Shown here: positions 1 to 8,131 of the stretch, piece after piece | Numbering within the stretch: position 1 is the first letter of the stretch | Layout of the letters: every line of letters starts with the position of its first letter | DNA from: Kurthia senegalensis | GTDB taxonomy: Bacteria; Bacillota; Bacilli; Bacillales_A; Planococcaceae | NCBI RefSeq assembly: GCF_000285595.1 | Contig: NZ_HE611064.1 | Span: forward strand, 205,479 to 269,478 | Length of the DNA stretch: 64,000 nucleotides | Direction of reading: 5' to 3' | Notes under the pieces: generated by a model | Told to the model about the DNA's origin: nothing | The model's input: the letters and a program-made list of their open reading frames with translations, nothing else | The model's database searches: none | Position numbers and translations under genes: made by a program

Positions 1-54
1 GTTTCTTACAAAAAATATATTATCATAAAAAAACATTATGCGTCAATAGTTTTT

Positions 55-1212
55 TCAACATTTTCCACAAATTTTTTCAGCGATTTGTGTGAAATACTGT
101 GTGCCAAGAAATAAGGCGGATTCATCTAGCATAAATTTGGCATGATGAAGTGGGTATGCTGTACCTAATTTTTCATGATGGACACCTAGCAATTGAATCG
201 AACCTGGCACGACTTCACAATACGCTGCAAAATCTTCTGCAACGAAAAGAGGTTCTTCTATACATACTACGTTCTCTTTCCCGACAATTTTCGCTGCTAC
301 TTGTTTTCCAATTTCTGTCGCCTCTTTATCATTTATGACTGCAGCACATCCGAGTTGCCATTGTACAGATGCCGTTGCACCATGTAACGCAGCAATACAA
401 TGCGCCGTTTTTTCAACGATTTGCCGACTAGCTACTCGAACCTTTTCATCGTGAGAACGAATCGTTCCACCTATCAAAGCGACATCCTCAATAATATTAG
501 GTACTTTTCCGCATTGAAACATCGTCACACTTAAAACAGGCATAGTCGTTGCCTTTATTTTGCGTGCAATCGATGCTTGTAAAGCTTGCACAATAGCGGT
601 ACCAATGAAAAGCGGGTCGATTGTTTTGTGTGGCTCTGCAGCATGTCCTCCTTTTCCGTAAACATGAATAAAAAAGTCATCTCCAGCCGCATTCATTTTC
701 CCACTACGCATCGCAAATGTTCCCGTCTCATAGCTCGGATGAACGTGTAAGGCAAAAACAAAATCAACATGATTCATCACACCTTTTGAAACTAAATCAA
801 CCGCTCCACCAGGTGCTACTTCTTCTCCATGTTGAAAAATAAAACGAATTTCCCCTTCAAATTGCGTCCCTCTTTCACTTAATATTTTTGCTGCACCGAG
901 TAACATCGCGGTATGCGCATCATGACCGCATGAATGCATCATACCTGGCACTTTTGATTTAAAAGGTACTGTCGTTTCTTCTTGAATCGGTAATGCATCC
1001 AGATCTGCTCGCAACGCCACGCATTTCCCTTTTTTCACACCTTTTAAAGTTGCAACAATACTCGTGTCGGTCAAACGTTGTAATTGTAAGTGTGGCATTG
1101 TGCTTAATTGTTTTTCTACAAAAGCAACGGTCTCGTATTCTTCATAAGATCGTTCAGGATTTTCGTGAATATGTCGTCTCCATTGAATGATTTGTTCTGC
1201 AATACGTTCCAT
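55..1212 (-). CDS. M20 family metallopeptidase / amidohydrolase
   Basis: A 385-residue zinc-dependent amidohydrolase of the M20 (hippurate hydrolase / N-acyl amino acid deacylase) type, expected to be cytoplasmic and to remove acyl groups from amino acids or peptides. Seen: N-terminal RRHIHENPE, the metal-binding MMHSCGHDAHTAML stretch near residues 90-105, HGEEVAPGGA near 125-135 and a late HHAKF histidine motif, over a full family length. The start is preceded by an AAAGGAGG site. It lies downstream of ferritin, separated by a terminator, so it is probably its own unit. The substrate cannot be read from the sequence; N-acetyl-diaminopimelate deacetylase or a general aminoacylase are alternatives. 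Confidence 0.9.
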   Translation of the reverse strand: MERIAEQIIQWRRHIHENPERSYEEYETVAFVEKQLSTMPHLQLQRLTDTSIVATLKGVKKGKCVALRADLDALPIQEETTVPFKSKVPGMMHSCGHDAHTAMLLGAAKILSERGTQFEGEIRFIFQHGEEVAPGGAVDLVSKGVMNHVDFVFALHVHPSYETGTFAMRSGKMNAAGDDFFIHVYGKGGHAAEPHKTIDPLFIGTAIVQALQASIARKIKATTMPVLSVTMFQCGKVPNIIEDVALIGGTIRSHDEKVRVASRQIVEKTAHCIAALHGATASVQWQLGCAAVINDKEATEIGKQVAAKIVGKENVVCIEEPLFVAEDFAAYCEVVPGSIQLLGVHHEKLGTAYPLHHAKFMLDESALFLGTQYFTQIAEKICGKC

Positions 1213-1235
1213 GAAAAAACCTCCTTTTTTGTACG

Positions 1236-1264
1236 AAAAAAGCCGCGTTCATCACGCGGCTTTA
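1236..1264 (-). terminator. Intrinsic terminator of ferritin gene
   Basis: A GCCGCG/CGCGGC stem with a short loop is followed on the minus strand by six T residues. It sits just after the ferritin stop and before the peptidase ribosome-binding site. Confidence 0.8.
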
Positions 1265-1272
1265 TGAAAAAC

Positions 1273-1779
1273 TTATGCTTCAGATGCTGTGAATGTACGG
1301 CTTGCTAATTCATTATCTAACATTAAAATAGCATTTGAATCGCCGTTAATACGTTCTAATTTAGCAATTAGGTTGTCAAAAGTAGCTTCTTCTTCTACTT
1401 GTTCATCGATGAACCATTTTAAAAATGCCATCGTCGCATGTTCACGTTCATCTAAAGCGATATCAGATAAGTTGTAAATGCGTTTTGTCACTTCTTTTTC
1501 ATGACCTAATGCTGTTTTAAATGTATCTAACAATGAAGCAAAATCATTTTTCACTTCAGGGAATGGTTGGATCGTCGCACGGAAGCCCATATCGCTTAAG
1601 AAATTATAAAATTTCATTGCGTGGAAACGTTCTTCTTCTGCTTGAATAAGATAAAAATTAGCAAATCCATCGTAATTTTCATCTGTGCAATAAGCAGCCA
1701 TTGCTAAGTATGCGTGAGCTGAATAAAATTCAAAATTTAATTGATCATTTAATGCTTTGTGTAGTTTTTCTGATAACAT
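1273..1779 (-). CDS. ftnA: Non-heme ferritin
   Basis: A 168-residue bacterial ferritin that oxidises Fe(II) and stores Fe(III) inside a 24-mer shell. Seen: start MLSEKLHKALNDQLN, the ferroxidase helix FEFYSAHAYLAMAAYC, the EEERFHAMKF motif with the metal-binding E-x-x-H near residue 50, and EREHATMAFLKWFIDEQVEEE near residues 112-132. The length is normal. It is monocistronic, with its own AGGAGG-like site and terminator. No Fur or PerR box was found next to it. It complements the siderophore operon and dps found later in the window. Confidence 0.95.
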   Translation of the reverse strand: MLSEKLHKALNDQLNFEFYSAHAYLAMAAYCTDENYDGFANFYLIQAEEERFHAMKFYNFLSDMGFRATIQPFPEVKNDFASLLDTFKTALGHEKEVTKRIYNLSDIALDEREHATMAFLKWFIDEQVEEEATFDNLIAKLERINGDSNAILMLDNELASRTFTASEA

Positions 1780-1925
1780 AATTGATTACCTCCTAAAATT
1801 TGAAGCTACGTAAATTATACCCTATTTTCATCATAAAACACATGAAACTACTCCTAATTTTATCATTTTGTTTCTATATTATTTGTTATACTAAAAACAC
1901 TTATTATTTTATTGGAGGCATATAG

Positions 1926-2708
1926 ATGATTACTTTAGCGATTCATACAGCGAACCAATGGCCCGATAGTATTTGTCATATTAGTTTAGCAAAAATAGAT
2001 GCCGATTTGACGGTGATTGATTCACTTGACTGCTACATCCAAGCGACTGACTTCGATCCATTTTTTACGTCTATACACGGAATTGAAGCCCAAGACGTTC
2101 AACATTCTCTAACGTTTAGTTCATTTGCGCCTATTCTAACACAGTGGATTGCCAATGAAGAGATTGTCGCTTTTTTTGCACCATTTGAAGAACAAACGCT
2201 ACGTGCAAGTTTTGATAAACATCAGCTCGCATTTCCTCCGTGTACATTCAAAAGTTTACTACCTCGTGCAAAAAAAGAGTGGCCTCAAGTTACACCTACA
2301 TTAGCCCAACTTGCTATGTTTGCATCAGAACAATTAGCACCGACTGATGCGGAAATGATTGCAACGATTCTTCACGAAAAGAAATGGCACTATGCCGATT
2401 TGACTGATTTCTCACGAGATGTCACAAAAACCATTCATTCACTTGCAGGAGAAACAGTTGTATTTACAGGTAGCTTACAACAAATGACGCGTTCGACAGC
2501 TGCACGACTCATTCGTCAACAAGGTGCGCTATTTAGCAATACGTTAACGAAGCACACCACGTTACTCGTCGTCAGTTCTTCGAGCGTAGCACGCCATAAA
2601 CAAAGCGGCGCAGAAAGTACAAAATGGCGTAGAGCTAAGCAACTTCAATTACAAGGGCAACCGATTCAAATTATAACGGAAGAACAGTTTCACACTTTCT
2701 TTAAATAA
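1926..2708 (+). CDS. Degenerate DnaQ-fold exonuclease with C-terminal BRCT domain
   Basis: A 260-residue protein in two parts. Residues 1-155 follow the DEDDh exonuclease pattern of DnaQ-like proteins, but the catalytic positions look lost: the D-x-E of motif I reads A-I-H, the usual N-A-S-F-D of motif II reads F-A-P-F-E, and the H-x-A-x-x-D of motif III is not recognisable. Residues about 175-260 form a BRCT domain (ETVVFTGSLQQMTR, GALFSNTLTKHTTLLVV) like that at the end of NAD-dependent DNA ligase. It probably binds DNA or DNA ends without cutting. The start has an upstream TTGGAGGC site. It is monocistronic and convergent with the TetR gene. Confidence 0.75.
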   Translation: MITLAIHTANQWPDSICHISLAKIDADLTVIDSLDCYIQATDFDPFFTSIHGIEAQDVQHSLTFSSFAPILTQWIANEEIVAFFAPFEEQTLRASFDKHQLAFPPCTFKSLLPRAKKEWPQVTPTLAQLAMFASEQLAPTDAEMIATILHEKKWHYADLTDFSRDVTKTIHSLAGETVVFTGSLQQMTRSTAARLIRQQGALFSNTLTKHTTLLVVSSSSVARHKQSGAESTKWRRAKQLQLQGQPIQIITEEQFHTFFK

Positions 2709-2802
2709 TCTTTCATCTTATGAGCCTTATTTTAGTTTATGAGTTTCAAACAGCTGCAATGAAGCCGTATATTGTATCCGCACATAAACGACCTACATCA
2801 TA

Positions 2803-2836
2803 AAAAGCGTACAGCATGCCAGAGCCGTACGCTTTT
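2803..2836. terminator. Bidirectional terminator between convergent genes
   Basis: A 10-bp inverted repeat (AAAAGCGTAC / GTACGCTTTT) flanked by A and T runs lies between the exonuclease/BRCT gene and the TetR gene, so it can stop transcription from both sides. Confidence 0.75.
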
Positions 2837-2846
2837 ATTATTTCTT

Positions 2847-3413
2847 TTATCTTTTAACGCTATTATTCATGACGATGCGTAAATAATAACCTGCCATCTT
2901 ACTAGCTGGCTCACGATTTTCTAAATACAACCACTCTTTTATGAAGCTAACGATCGTTGAAGCAGCGACCTTCGCCAATATTTTTTTCGGAATTTCTTCT
3001 TTTAGTTTCATCATTGGATGTGGTAAAAATCCATCAATTAGCCATTTACTAATCATTTGATTCATATTAGTCGAAAATGAAATACCATTTTCATCTAACA
3101 ATAGTATTTTAAAAACATGGTCATATTCTTCTATGTAAGAAAATAATTGTTCCATATAATACTGTAATTCTTTAGAACGCGAAAGGTCTAATGAAAAAGG
3201 GATTTCTGTTCGCAAGACACACTGTTCTAATTCTTGGAATAATCGTTCTTGAATCGTCTCCAGTACTTCATCTTTATCTTTATAGTGTAAATAAAATGTC
3301 CCTCGATTAATGCCTGCTGTTTTCGTAATGCTGGAAACAGAAATTTTAGTATATTCTTGATGTATAAGCAATTCTATGAAAGCATTTTGAATAGCCTCTT
3401 TAGTTGAAATCAT
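2847..3413 (-). CDS. TetR/AcrR family transcriptional regulator
   Basis: A 188-residue repressor. The N-terminal helix-turn-helix is clear (KISVSSITKTAGINRGTFYLHYKDKDEVL, here residues about 22-50), followed by a diverse ligand-binding helical region with a TetR_C-like end. I chose the ATG at 3413, which has GAGGAGG nine bases upstream; the frame runs open for 36 more codons, but that extension has no ribosome-binding site and is atypical for TetR. No target gene is adjacent, so it probably represses itself and something elsewhere. The ligand is unknown. Confidence 0.85.
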   Translation of the reverse strand: MISTKEAIQNAFIELLIHQEYTKISVSSITKTAGINRGTFYLHYKDKDEVLETIQERLFQELEQCVLRTEIPFSLDLSRSKELQYYMEQLFSYIEEYDHVFKILLLDENGISFSTNMNQMISKWLIDGFLPHPMMKLKEEIPKKILAKVAASTIVSFIKEWLYLENREPASKMAGYYLRIVMNNSVKR

Positions 3414-3548
3414 AGTTGCTGCCCTCCTCGGTAGCGTCCTGTTAATAAGTATATCGACCAGTTTATGCATATGTTTAAGTCTTTTTTCATAATGTTTCAT
3501 AGAATTTTCTTCATAATCCATAAAAATTTATCAATATCTACTATATTA

Positions 3549-3566
3549 TAGATTGTAGTAAATCTA
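3549..3566. promoter_or_regulatory. Inverted repeat upstream of TetR gene, possible operator
   Basis: TAGATT, six bases, AATCTA, about 135 bases upstream of the chosen TetR start and beside a TTGACA-like sequence on the minus strand. The size and position suit a TetR-type autoregulatory operator. This is inferred from symmetry only. Confidence 0.35.
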
Positions 3567-3640
3567 CACGTGTCAATAGTACCTATTGTTATTCCAAAAT
3601 AACTATAAACGACCTACACTTTTTTAATGAAAAGTATAAA

Positions 3641-3678
3641 AAAGAATGATTTACCGTATAATTTGGCAAATCATTCTT
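3641..3678 (-). terminator. Intrinsic terminator of MarR gene
   Basis: AGAATGATTT / AAATCATTCT stem followed on the minus strand by a run of six T residues, directly after the MarR-family stop codon. Confidence 0.75.
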
Positions 3679-3703
3679 CCCTCTGCATCTTATTAAAACC
3701 GTA

Positions 3704-4144
3704 TTATTCGCTTAGTTCTTTCGCATGAAAACCAACTTTTTTCATTAAATCAATTACCGTAACGACTTCTTCTTCTGTAAAACCTTCGAATAATTGTGCT
3801 ACTTTTGCTTCATGTTGTGGGAAAATTTGTTCCATAAATGCTTCCCCACTCTTCGTAATTTGCGCAAATGTCACACGACGATCCGTCGGACAGGCATTTC
3901 GTTGCACGAAGCCTTTTTTCTCTAATTTATCTACAACGTACGTAATACTTCCGCTCGTAATTAAAATTTTATCTCCAATTTTTTGAATCGGTTGTTCGCC
4001 TTTATGGAATAATAATTCTAATACGGCGAATTCTGTCATGTTCATATTTCTTTTTTGCATATCTTTACGCAAAACTTCTTCTACAGACTGCGTGGCACGC
4101 AACATAACTGTTAACGCCTTCAATGATTGCTTAGACACTTTCAT
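3704..4144 (-). CDS. MarR family transcriptional regulator (MhqR-like)
   Basis: A 146-residue winged-helix repressor. Seen: the HTH and wing KIGDKILITSGSITYVVDKLEKKGFVQRNACPTDRRVTFAQITKSG split over residues about 56-100, with the D-R-R wing typical of MarR. The start has AGGAGA upstream. The promoter overlaps an 18-bp near-palindrome very close to the operator of the B. subtilis quinone/catechol sensor MhqR, so autorepression and a redox or quinone signal are likely. No dioxygenase or azoreductase target gene is adjacent; the regulon would be elsewhere. The family call is firm, the MhqR-like role is inference. Confidence 0.85.
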   Translation of the reverse strand: MKVSKQSLKALTVMLRATQSVEEVLRKDMQKRNMNMTEFAVLELLFHKGEQPIQKIGDKILITSGSITYVVDKLEKKGFVQRNACPTDRRVTFAQITKSGEAFMEQIFPQHEAKVAQLFEGFTEEEVVTVIDLMKKVGFHAKELSE

Positions 4145-4167
4145 CTCTCCTATATCTTTAAAAAAAC

Positions 4168-4185
4168 TATCTTAAATTAAAGATA
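4168..4185 (-). promoter_or_regulatory. MarR/MhqR-type operator overlapping the -10 box
   Basis: TATCTTAAATTAAAGATA is palindromic at 16 of 18 positions and resembles the TATCTCGAATTCGAGATA class of MhqR operators. On the minus strand a TTGATT -35 (4203-4208), a 17-base spacer and a TATCTT -10 (4180-4185) put the -10 inside the palindrome. Confidence 0.65.
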
Positions 4186-4231
4186 CATCTTGTTGCACAA
4201 AAAATCAACTATTTCCTATTTTACGTAATGT

Positions 4232-4270
4232 AAAAAGGTCGTCACCATTTTCACATGGTGACGACCTTTA
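4232..4270 (-). terminator. Intrinsic terminator of cysH-sat-cysC operon
   Basis: A 13-bp stem (AAAGGTCGTCACC and its complement) followed by five T residues on the minus strand, about 30 bases past the cysC stop. Confidence 0.85.
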
Positions 4271-4300
4271 TTTTATTCTCATTCGTTATAAGAACATTTT

Positions 4301-4885
4301 TTATCTTTCTTTTAAATACGTCATCAATTGTTCTACACATTCCTCAATGGAATACTTTTCCGTATCGATGATAATTTCAGGCTGTTCAGGTGCTTCATAC
4401 GGTGCAGAAACGCCCGTGAAGTTTGGAATTTCTCCGCGTTTCGCTTTTTCATACAACCCTTTCGGATCACGTTTTGCACATGCATCGACAGAAGCTTTCA
4501 CATACACCTCAATAAATTCGTCCGCTTCTACTAGTTCACGTACCGTTTGACGATCAGCAATATACGGCGAAATAAACGCTGTTAAAACGACTTGTCCGCT
4601 ATCTACGAAAAGCTTCGCAACTTCTCCGATACGACGAATATTTTCTTTACGACTTTCTTCATCAAAACCTAAATCGTTATTTAGCCCATGGCGAATATTG
4701 TCTCCATCTAAAACATACGATGCGATATTTGAATCAAATAACGCACGGTTAAATGCGTTTGCTAATGTTGATTTACCTGATGCCGATAACCCAGTAAACC
4801 AAAAAATCGCACTTTTTTGATTCGTCTTTTGTTGACGCTGTTCTTTCGTAACAGATGCCTCATGCCATACGATATTTTCAACCAT
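4301..4885 (-). CDS. cysC: Adenylylsulfate kinase
   Basis: A 194-residue APS kinase that phosphorylates adenosine 5'-phosphosulfate to PAPS. Seen: the P-loop GLSASGKST near residues 33-41, [16 protein letters not shown], the RIGEVAKLF stretch and the [14 protein letters not shown] lid motif. The length is normal. Its ATG overlaps the sat stop (TAATG) and an AGAGGTGA site lies inside sat, so the two are translationally coupled. The reductase next to it looks like an APS reductase that bypasses PAPS, so CysC may serve PAPS supply for other uses or the reductase may accept both. Confidence 0.96.
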   Translation of the reverse strand: MVENIVWHEASVTKEQRQQKTNQKSAIFWFTGLSASGKSTLANAFNRALFDSNIASYVLDGDNIRHGLNNDLGFDEESRKENIRRIGEVAKLFVDSGQVVLTAFISPYIADRQTVRELVEADEFIEVYVKASVDACAKRDPKGLYEKAKRGEIPNFTGVSAPYEAPEQPEIIIDTEKYSIEECVEQLMTYLKER

Positions 4886-6027
4886 TATGCTTTCACCTCT
4901 ACTTGTTGCATTCCTTTAATTAAAATCTCAACAACTTCTTTGCGGCTAAATTCTTTCGGTGGCACTTGACCTGAACGAAGCATTTCTCTCACTTTCGTAC
5001 CCGATAAAATAATATGGTCTTCTTTTCCGTGTGGACATGTTTTTGTCGTCGCCATACCGCCACATGCGTTGCAATAAAAACTATGTTCAAATTTCAATGG
5101 TTGAATGCCTAATTCGTCTGCCGTAAATAAATTGAAAATTTCTTGGGCATCGTATGTGCCGTAATAATCACCTACACCGGCATGATCTCGACCGACAATA
5201 AAATGTGTGCATCCGTAATTTTTTCGAACGAGCGCATGGAAAATCGCTTCACGAGGACCTGCATAGCGCATCGCAGCAGGGAAAATACCCAATTGTACAC
5301 GATTAGCTGGATAATAATTTTTAAGAAGCACTTCGTAACTTTCCATTCTAACGTCCGCCGGAATATCATCGGATTTCGTTTTACCGACTAACGGATTTAA
5401 AAAGAGCCCATCAATCGTTTCAAGCGCTGCTTTTTGAATGTATTCATGCGCTCTATGTACAGGGTTTCGTGTTTGGAAACCGACAATCGTTTCCCATCCT
5501 TTTTCTTCAAAAGCTTGGCGTGTTTGAGCTGGTGTAAACGTATACGCCTCAAATTCCGCTTCTTGGTGACGGATCAATGTTACGTCACCGCCCACATACG
5601 TATTTGGACGATTTAACATTTGTTTCACACCTGGATGTGCTTCATCATCTGTGCGATAAACGTTGACTGCTTCTTTTTGTTTATCTGGCGTATAAATAGA
5701 AGAAATCGTAATGACACCGAAAACAATTCCGTCTTTCACAAGTTTTGCTTCGTCACCTACTGTTAAATGTGTCAACTCTGCTTCTACTACTGGCAAAGCA
5801 ATCGGAATCGACCACACTGTCCCATCTGATAACCGCATATTTTCTACGACATTTATGTAATCTTCTTCATTGAAAAATCCTGTAATCGGGCTATAGCCCC
5901 CAATACCAATTAACTCTAAGTCGCTTAATGCGATTTCATCAATCGTAATTTCCTTCGTAATAGTTGTCGTATCATAATTTGGGTTGAAACGATTCACTAA
6001 AGAACCGCCATGTGCTGAAATAGTCAT
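4885..6027 (-). CDS. sat: Sulfate adenylyltransferase (ATP sulfurylase)
   Basis: A 380-residue dissimilatory-type single-chain ATP sulfurylase that makes APS from sulfate and ATP. Seen: the [12 protein letters not shown] nucleotide-binding motif near residue 190, [12 protein letters not shown] near residue 290, and a Cys-x-x-Cys...Cys-x-x-x-H zinc site (FYCNACGG...CPHG) near residue 320. I start at the ATG at 6027, which has AAGGAGAG five bases upstream; the frame is open further upstream but would overlap cysH and lacks family homology. It is the middle gene of cysH-sat-cysC. Confidence 0.96.
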   Translation of the reverse strand: MTISAHGGSLVNRFNPNYDTTTITKEITIDEIALSDLELIGIGGYSPITGFFNEEDYINVVENMRLSDGTVWSIPIALPVVEAELTHLTVGDEAKLVKDGIVFGVITISSIYTPDKQKEAVNVYRTDDEAHPGVKQMLNRPNTYVGGDVTLIRHQEAEFEAYTFTPAQTRQAFEEKGWETIVGFQTRNPVHRAHEYIQKAALETIDGLFLNPLVGKTKSDDIPADVRMESYEVLLKNYYPANRVQLGIFPAAMRYAGPREAIFHALVRKNYGCTHFIVGRDHAGVGDYYGTYDAQEIFNLFTADELGIQPLKFEHSFYCNACGGMATTKTCPHGKEDHIILSGTKVREMLRSGQVPPKEFSRKEVVEILIKGMQQVEVKA

Positions 6028-6052
6028 TGTATCTCTCCTTAAAATTTTATTT

Positions 6053-6757
6053 TTAGCCGTGTAAGCCACATTCGGTTTTCCCTTGCCCTTGCCATCTTCC
6101 TGCACGCAAATCTTCCTCCGTCCAAGCCGGTTTCGTACATTTCTCACAACCGATACTCGGATAACCTTGGTCGTGCAACACATTATACGGAAGCTCGTAC
6201 TTCGATACGTAGCGCCATACGTCTTTCCACGTCCAATGAATAAGAGGACAAATTTTGATTGAGTTAAATTTCCCATCACTATTAATGAAATTCGTCTTAG
6301 CACGGGCACCACCTTGTTCACGTCGCAAACCAGAAATCCAAGCTGTAGACTGAGACAATACTTCGTTTAAAGAATCTAGCTTGCGAATTTGGCAACATTT
6401 ATTCGGATTCGTTTCCCATAAGTTTTCACCAAATTGCGATGCCTGTTGTTCTAGCGTTAACTTCGGTTGCTTCATTTCAATTTGTAAATCCGGGTATTTT
6501 TCTTTTACTTTTCGAATCGTATCGTACGTTTCTTTAAAATGGACATTCGTATCTAAAAAGACTATTTTCGCATTCGGTTTCACTTTTGAAATCAAATCGA
6601 GTACGACAATGCCTTCAATACCGAAACTACATCCGTATACGATATCGTCCCCGTATTGATCGTATGCCCATTGCAACGTATTCAAAGCGCCTTTATACAC
6701 TTCATCTACTTCAAATTGTGGTAAGTCACTTTGTTGAAAATTTTCAAAGGTTATCAT
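6053..6757 (-). CDS. cysH: Adenylyl-sulfate (APS) reductase, thioredoxin-dependent
   Basis: A 234-residue reductase giving sulfite from APS. Seen: the PP-loop region (YGCSFGIEG near residue 42), KCCQIRK near residue 120, ISGLRREQ near 145, GCEKCT near 205 and the catalytic ECGLH at the C-terminus. The paired Cys-Cys and Cys-x-x-Cys are the 4Fe-4S ligands that mark APS reductases over PAPS reductases. First gene of the operon; the start has GGGGTGA upstream. An intrinsic terminator stands only 22 bases before the start, so expression should depend on antitermination. No sulfite reductase is in this window. Confidence 0.95.
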   Translation of the reverse strand: MITFENFQQSDLPQFEVDEVYKGALNTLQWAYDQYGDDIVYGCSFGIEGIVVLDLISKVKPNAKIVFLDTNVHFKETYDTIRKVKEKYPDLQIEMKQPKLTLEQQASQFGENLWETNPNKCCQIRKLDSLNEVLSQSTAWISGLRREQGGARAKTNFINSDGKFNSIKICPLIHWTWKDVWRYVSKYELPYNVLHDQGYPSIGCEKCTKPAWTEEDLRAGRWQGQGKTECGLHG

Positions 6758-6778
6758 ATTCGTTCACCCCTATTTCAT

Positions 6779-6880
6779 AAAAAAAGGCACTATAAACAAC
6801 GGGCGTAGAACAATCTACAATCGTCATTTACAGTGCCTCCAGTTGTCTGGCCAGCGTATGTTTCGTTCATCTGATGAATT
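6779..6880 (-). promoter_or_regulatory. Structured attenuator leader of cysH operon (leader B)
   Basis: The minus-strand leader has, in order, a TTCATC/GATGAA hairpin, the core element (6835-6861: ACATACG then CTGGCCAGACAACTGGAGGC) and a terminator. The core holds a CCAG-ACAA-CTGG hairpin. The terminator has an 11-bp stem (6786-6796 with 6827-6837, one G-T pair), an inner GTAGA/TCTAC hairpin and seven T residues. The GGC closing the core is the first arm of the terminator. The same core occurs in the divergent sulfate importer leader. No S-box, T-box or B12-box sequence is present. Confidence 0.7.
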
Positions 6881-6886
6881 GTTCAA

Positions 6887-6978
6887 ATTATAAACGAAAC
6901 AATTCCTATAAGTCAACTCGTATTTAAGAAAAAAACATATAATTCATAGTTGACTTATCGGAAATAAACTTTTAAAGT
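6887..6978. promoter_or_regulatory. Divergent sigma-A promoters of the two sulfate operons
   Basis: Minus strand: -35 TTGACT (6911-6916), 18 bases, -10 TATAAT (6887-6892). Plus strand: -35 TTGACT (6950-6955), 17 bases, weaker -10 TAAAGT (6973-6978). Both share TTGACTTATMGGAA running from the -35 into the spacer, which suggests a common operator, for instance for a CymR-like cysteine regulator (inference). Confidence 0.7.
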
Positions 6979-6984
6979 ATAGCT

Positions 6985-7068
6985 AAGTAATGACATACGT
7001 GCTGATCAGGCATCTGAAGGCTACGAAAACATCTCCTCTAAAAGGGTTATTTTCGTAGCCTTCTTTTT
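6985..7068 (+). promoter_or_regulatory. Structured attenuator leader of sulfate importer operon (leader A)
   Basis: Plus-strand leader with the same core as the cysH leader (6993-7021: ACATACG, TG, then CTGATCAGGCATCTGAAGGC). The small hairpin reads TCAG-GCAT-CTGA, so its outer pair T-A replaces C-G of the other copy. The core runs straight into a 14-bp terminator stem (7016-7029 with 7050-7063) followed by five T residues, 28 bases before the sbp start. The arrangement is that of a transcription attenuator. Confidence 0.7.
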
Positions 7069-7096
7069 ATTATTCGTACATAAGGAGTGAAACGCT

Positions 7097-8119
7097 ATGA
7101 AAAAAAGAACGATTACGGCACTCGCACTGTCAGTCTCTTTACTATTAACAGGTTGCTCAACGAGTGATTCTAAAAGTCATGCTGAAACGATTAATTTATT
7201 AAATGTTTCGTATGACCCGACGCGCGAACTGTATGATGATGTGAATCAAGTTTTCTCAAAAAAATGGAAAGAGGAAACCGGACAAACTGTTAAAATCCAA
7301 CAATCCCACGGCGGTTCTGGTAAACAAGGTCGCGCTGTAATCGATGGGCTTCCTGCAGATGTTGTGACGTTAGCACTCGCTTACGACATCGATGAAGTGG
7401 CGAATAATCGAGAATTACTTAATAAAGATTGGGAAAATGAATTCGCTGACCACTCCTCTCCTTACACGTCGACCATTGTTTTTTTAGTGCGTAAAGGCAA
7501 CCCAAAACAGATTAAAGATTGGGATGACTTAACGAAACAAGGCATATCGGTCATTACGCCGAATCCTAAAACGTCCGGTGGGGCACGTTGGAACTATTTA
7601 GCTGCTTGGGGCTATGCTTCAAAAAAATATGCTCGAGACGAAACGAAAATCAAACAATTCATGAAAGACCTTTACGGGAACGTCCAAGTACTTGATTCAG
7701 GTGCGCGAGGTTCTACAACGACGTTTACAGAAAGAGGCATCGGGGACGTGTTAATTTCGTGGGAAAATGAAGCCTACTTATCGTTAGATGAATTAGGAAA
7801 AGATCAATATGAAATCGTCACACCTTCTATGAGCATTTTAGCTGAACCACCCGTAGCAGTTGTCGATAAAAACGCGAAACATAAAGGCACTGAAAAAGTA
7901 GCCAAAGCCTACTTACAATTTTTATATACGAAACAAGGACAGGAAATTGCGGCGAACAACTATTATCGACCACGAGACACTGAACTATTGAAAAAATACG
8001 CCAATAAATTTCCGAATATTCCAATGATTACGATTCGAGACTTCGGTAATTGGCAAAAAGCACAAAAACAACATTTTAGTGATGGTGGCACATTCGACCA
8101 AATTTATTCAACTAAATAA
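7097..8119 (+). CDS. sbp: Sulfate-binding lipoprotein of ABC importer
   Basis: A 340-residue extracellular solute-binding protein anchored as a lipoprotein: [21 protein letters not shown] carries a lipobox (LLTGC) with Cys near residue 20. Seen: [46 protein letters not shown] and the [18 protein letters not shown] stretch, which are hallmark sulfate/thiosulfate-binding motifs. AAGGAGTG precedes the start. It is the first gene of sbp-cysT-cysW-cysA and is preceded by an attenuator leader. Sulfate is the expected ligand because of the divergent sat and cysH; thiosulfate is possible. Confidence 0.95.
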   Translation: MKKRTITALALSVSLLLTGCSTSDSKSHAETINLLNVSYDPTRELYDDVNQVFSKKWKEETGQTVKIQQSHGGSGKQGRAVIDGLPADVVTLALAYDIDEVANNRELLNKDWENEFADHSSPYTSTIVFLVRKGNPKQIKDWDDLTKQGISVITPNPKTSGGARWNYLAAWGYASKKYARDETKIKQFMKDLYGNVQVLDSGARGSTTTFTERGIGDVLISWENEAYLSLDELGKDQYEIVTPSMSILAEPPVAVVDKNAKHKGTEKVAKAYLQFLYTKQGQEIAANNYYRPRDTELLKKYANKFPNIPMITIRDFGNWQKAQKQHFSDGGTFDQIYSTK

Positions 8120-8131
8120 GAGGTGAGTTTA

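Noticed and set aside
4885-6321. Longer sat protein starting at 6321
   Set aside because: The extra 98 residues overlap cysH, have basic low-complexity composition and no ribosome-binding site; the ATG at 6027 has a strong one.
6835-6861. S-box (SAM-I) riboswitch before cysH, as in B. subtilis
   Set aside because: None of the S-box words (GAGGGA, GGCCC, GCAACC, GGTGC) is present in order; the true S-box in this window is before metI.
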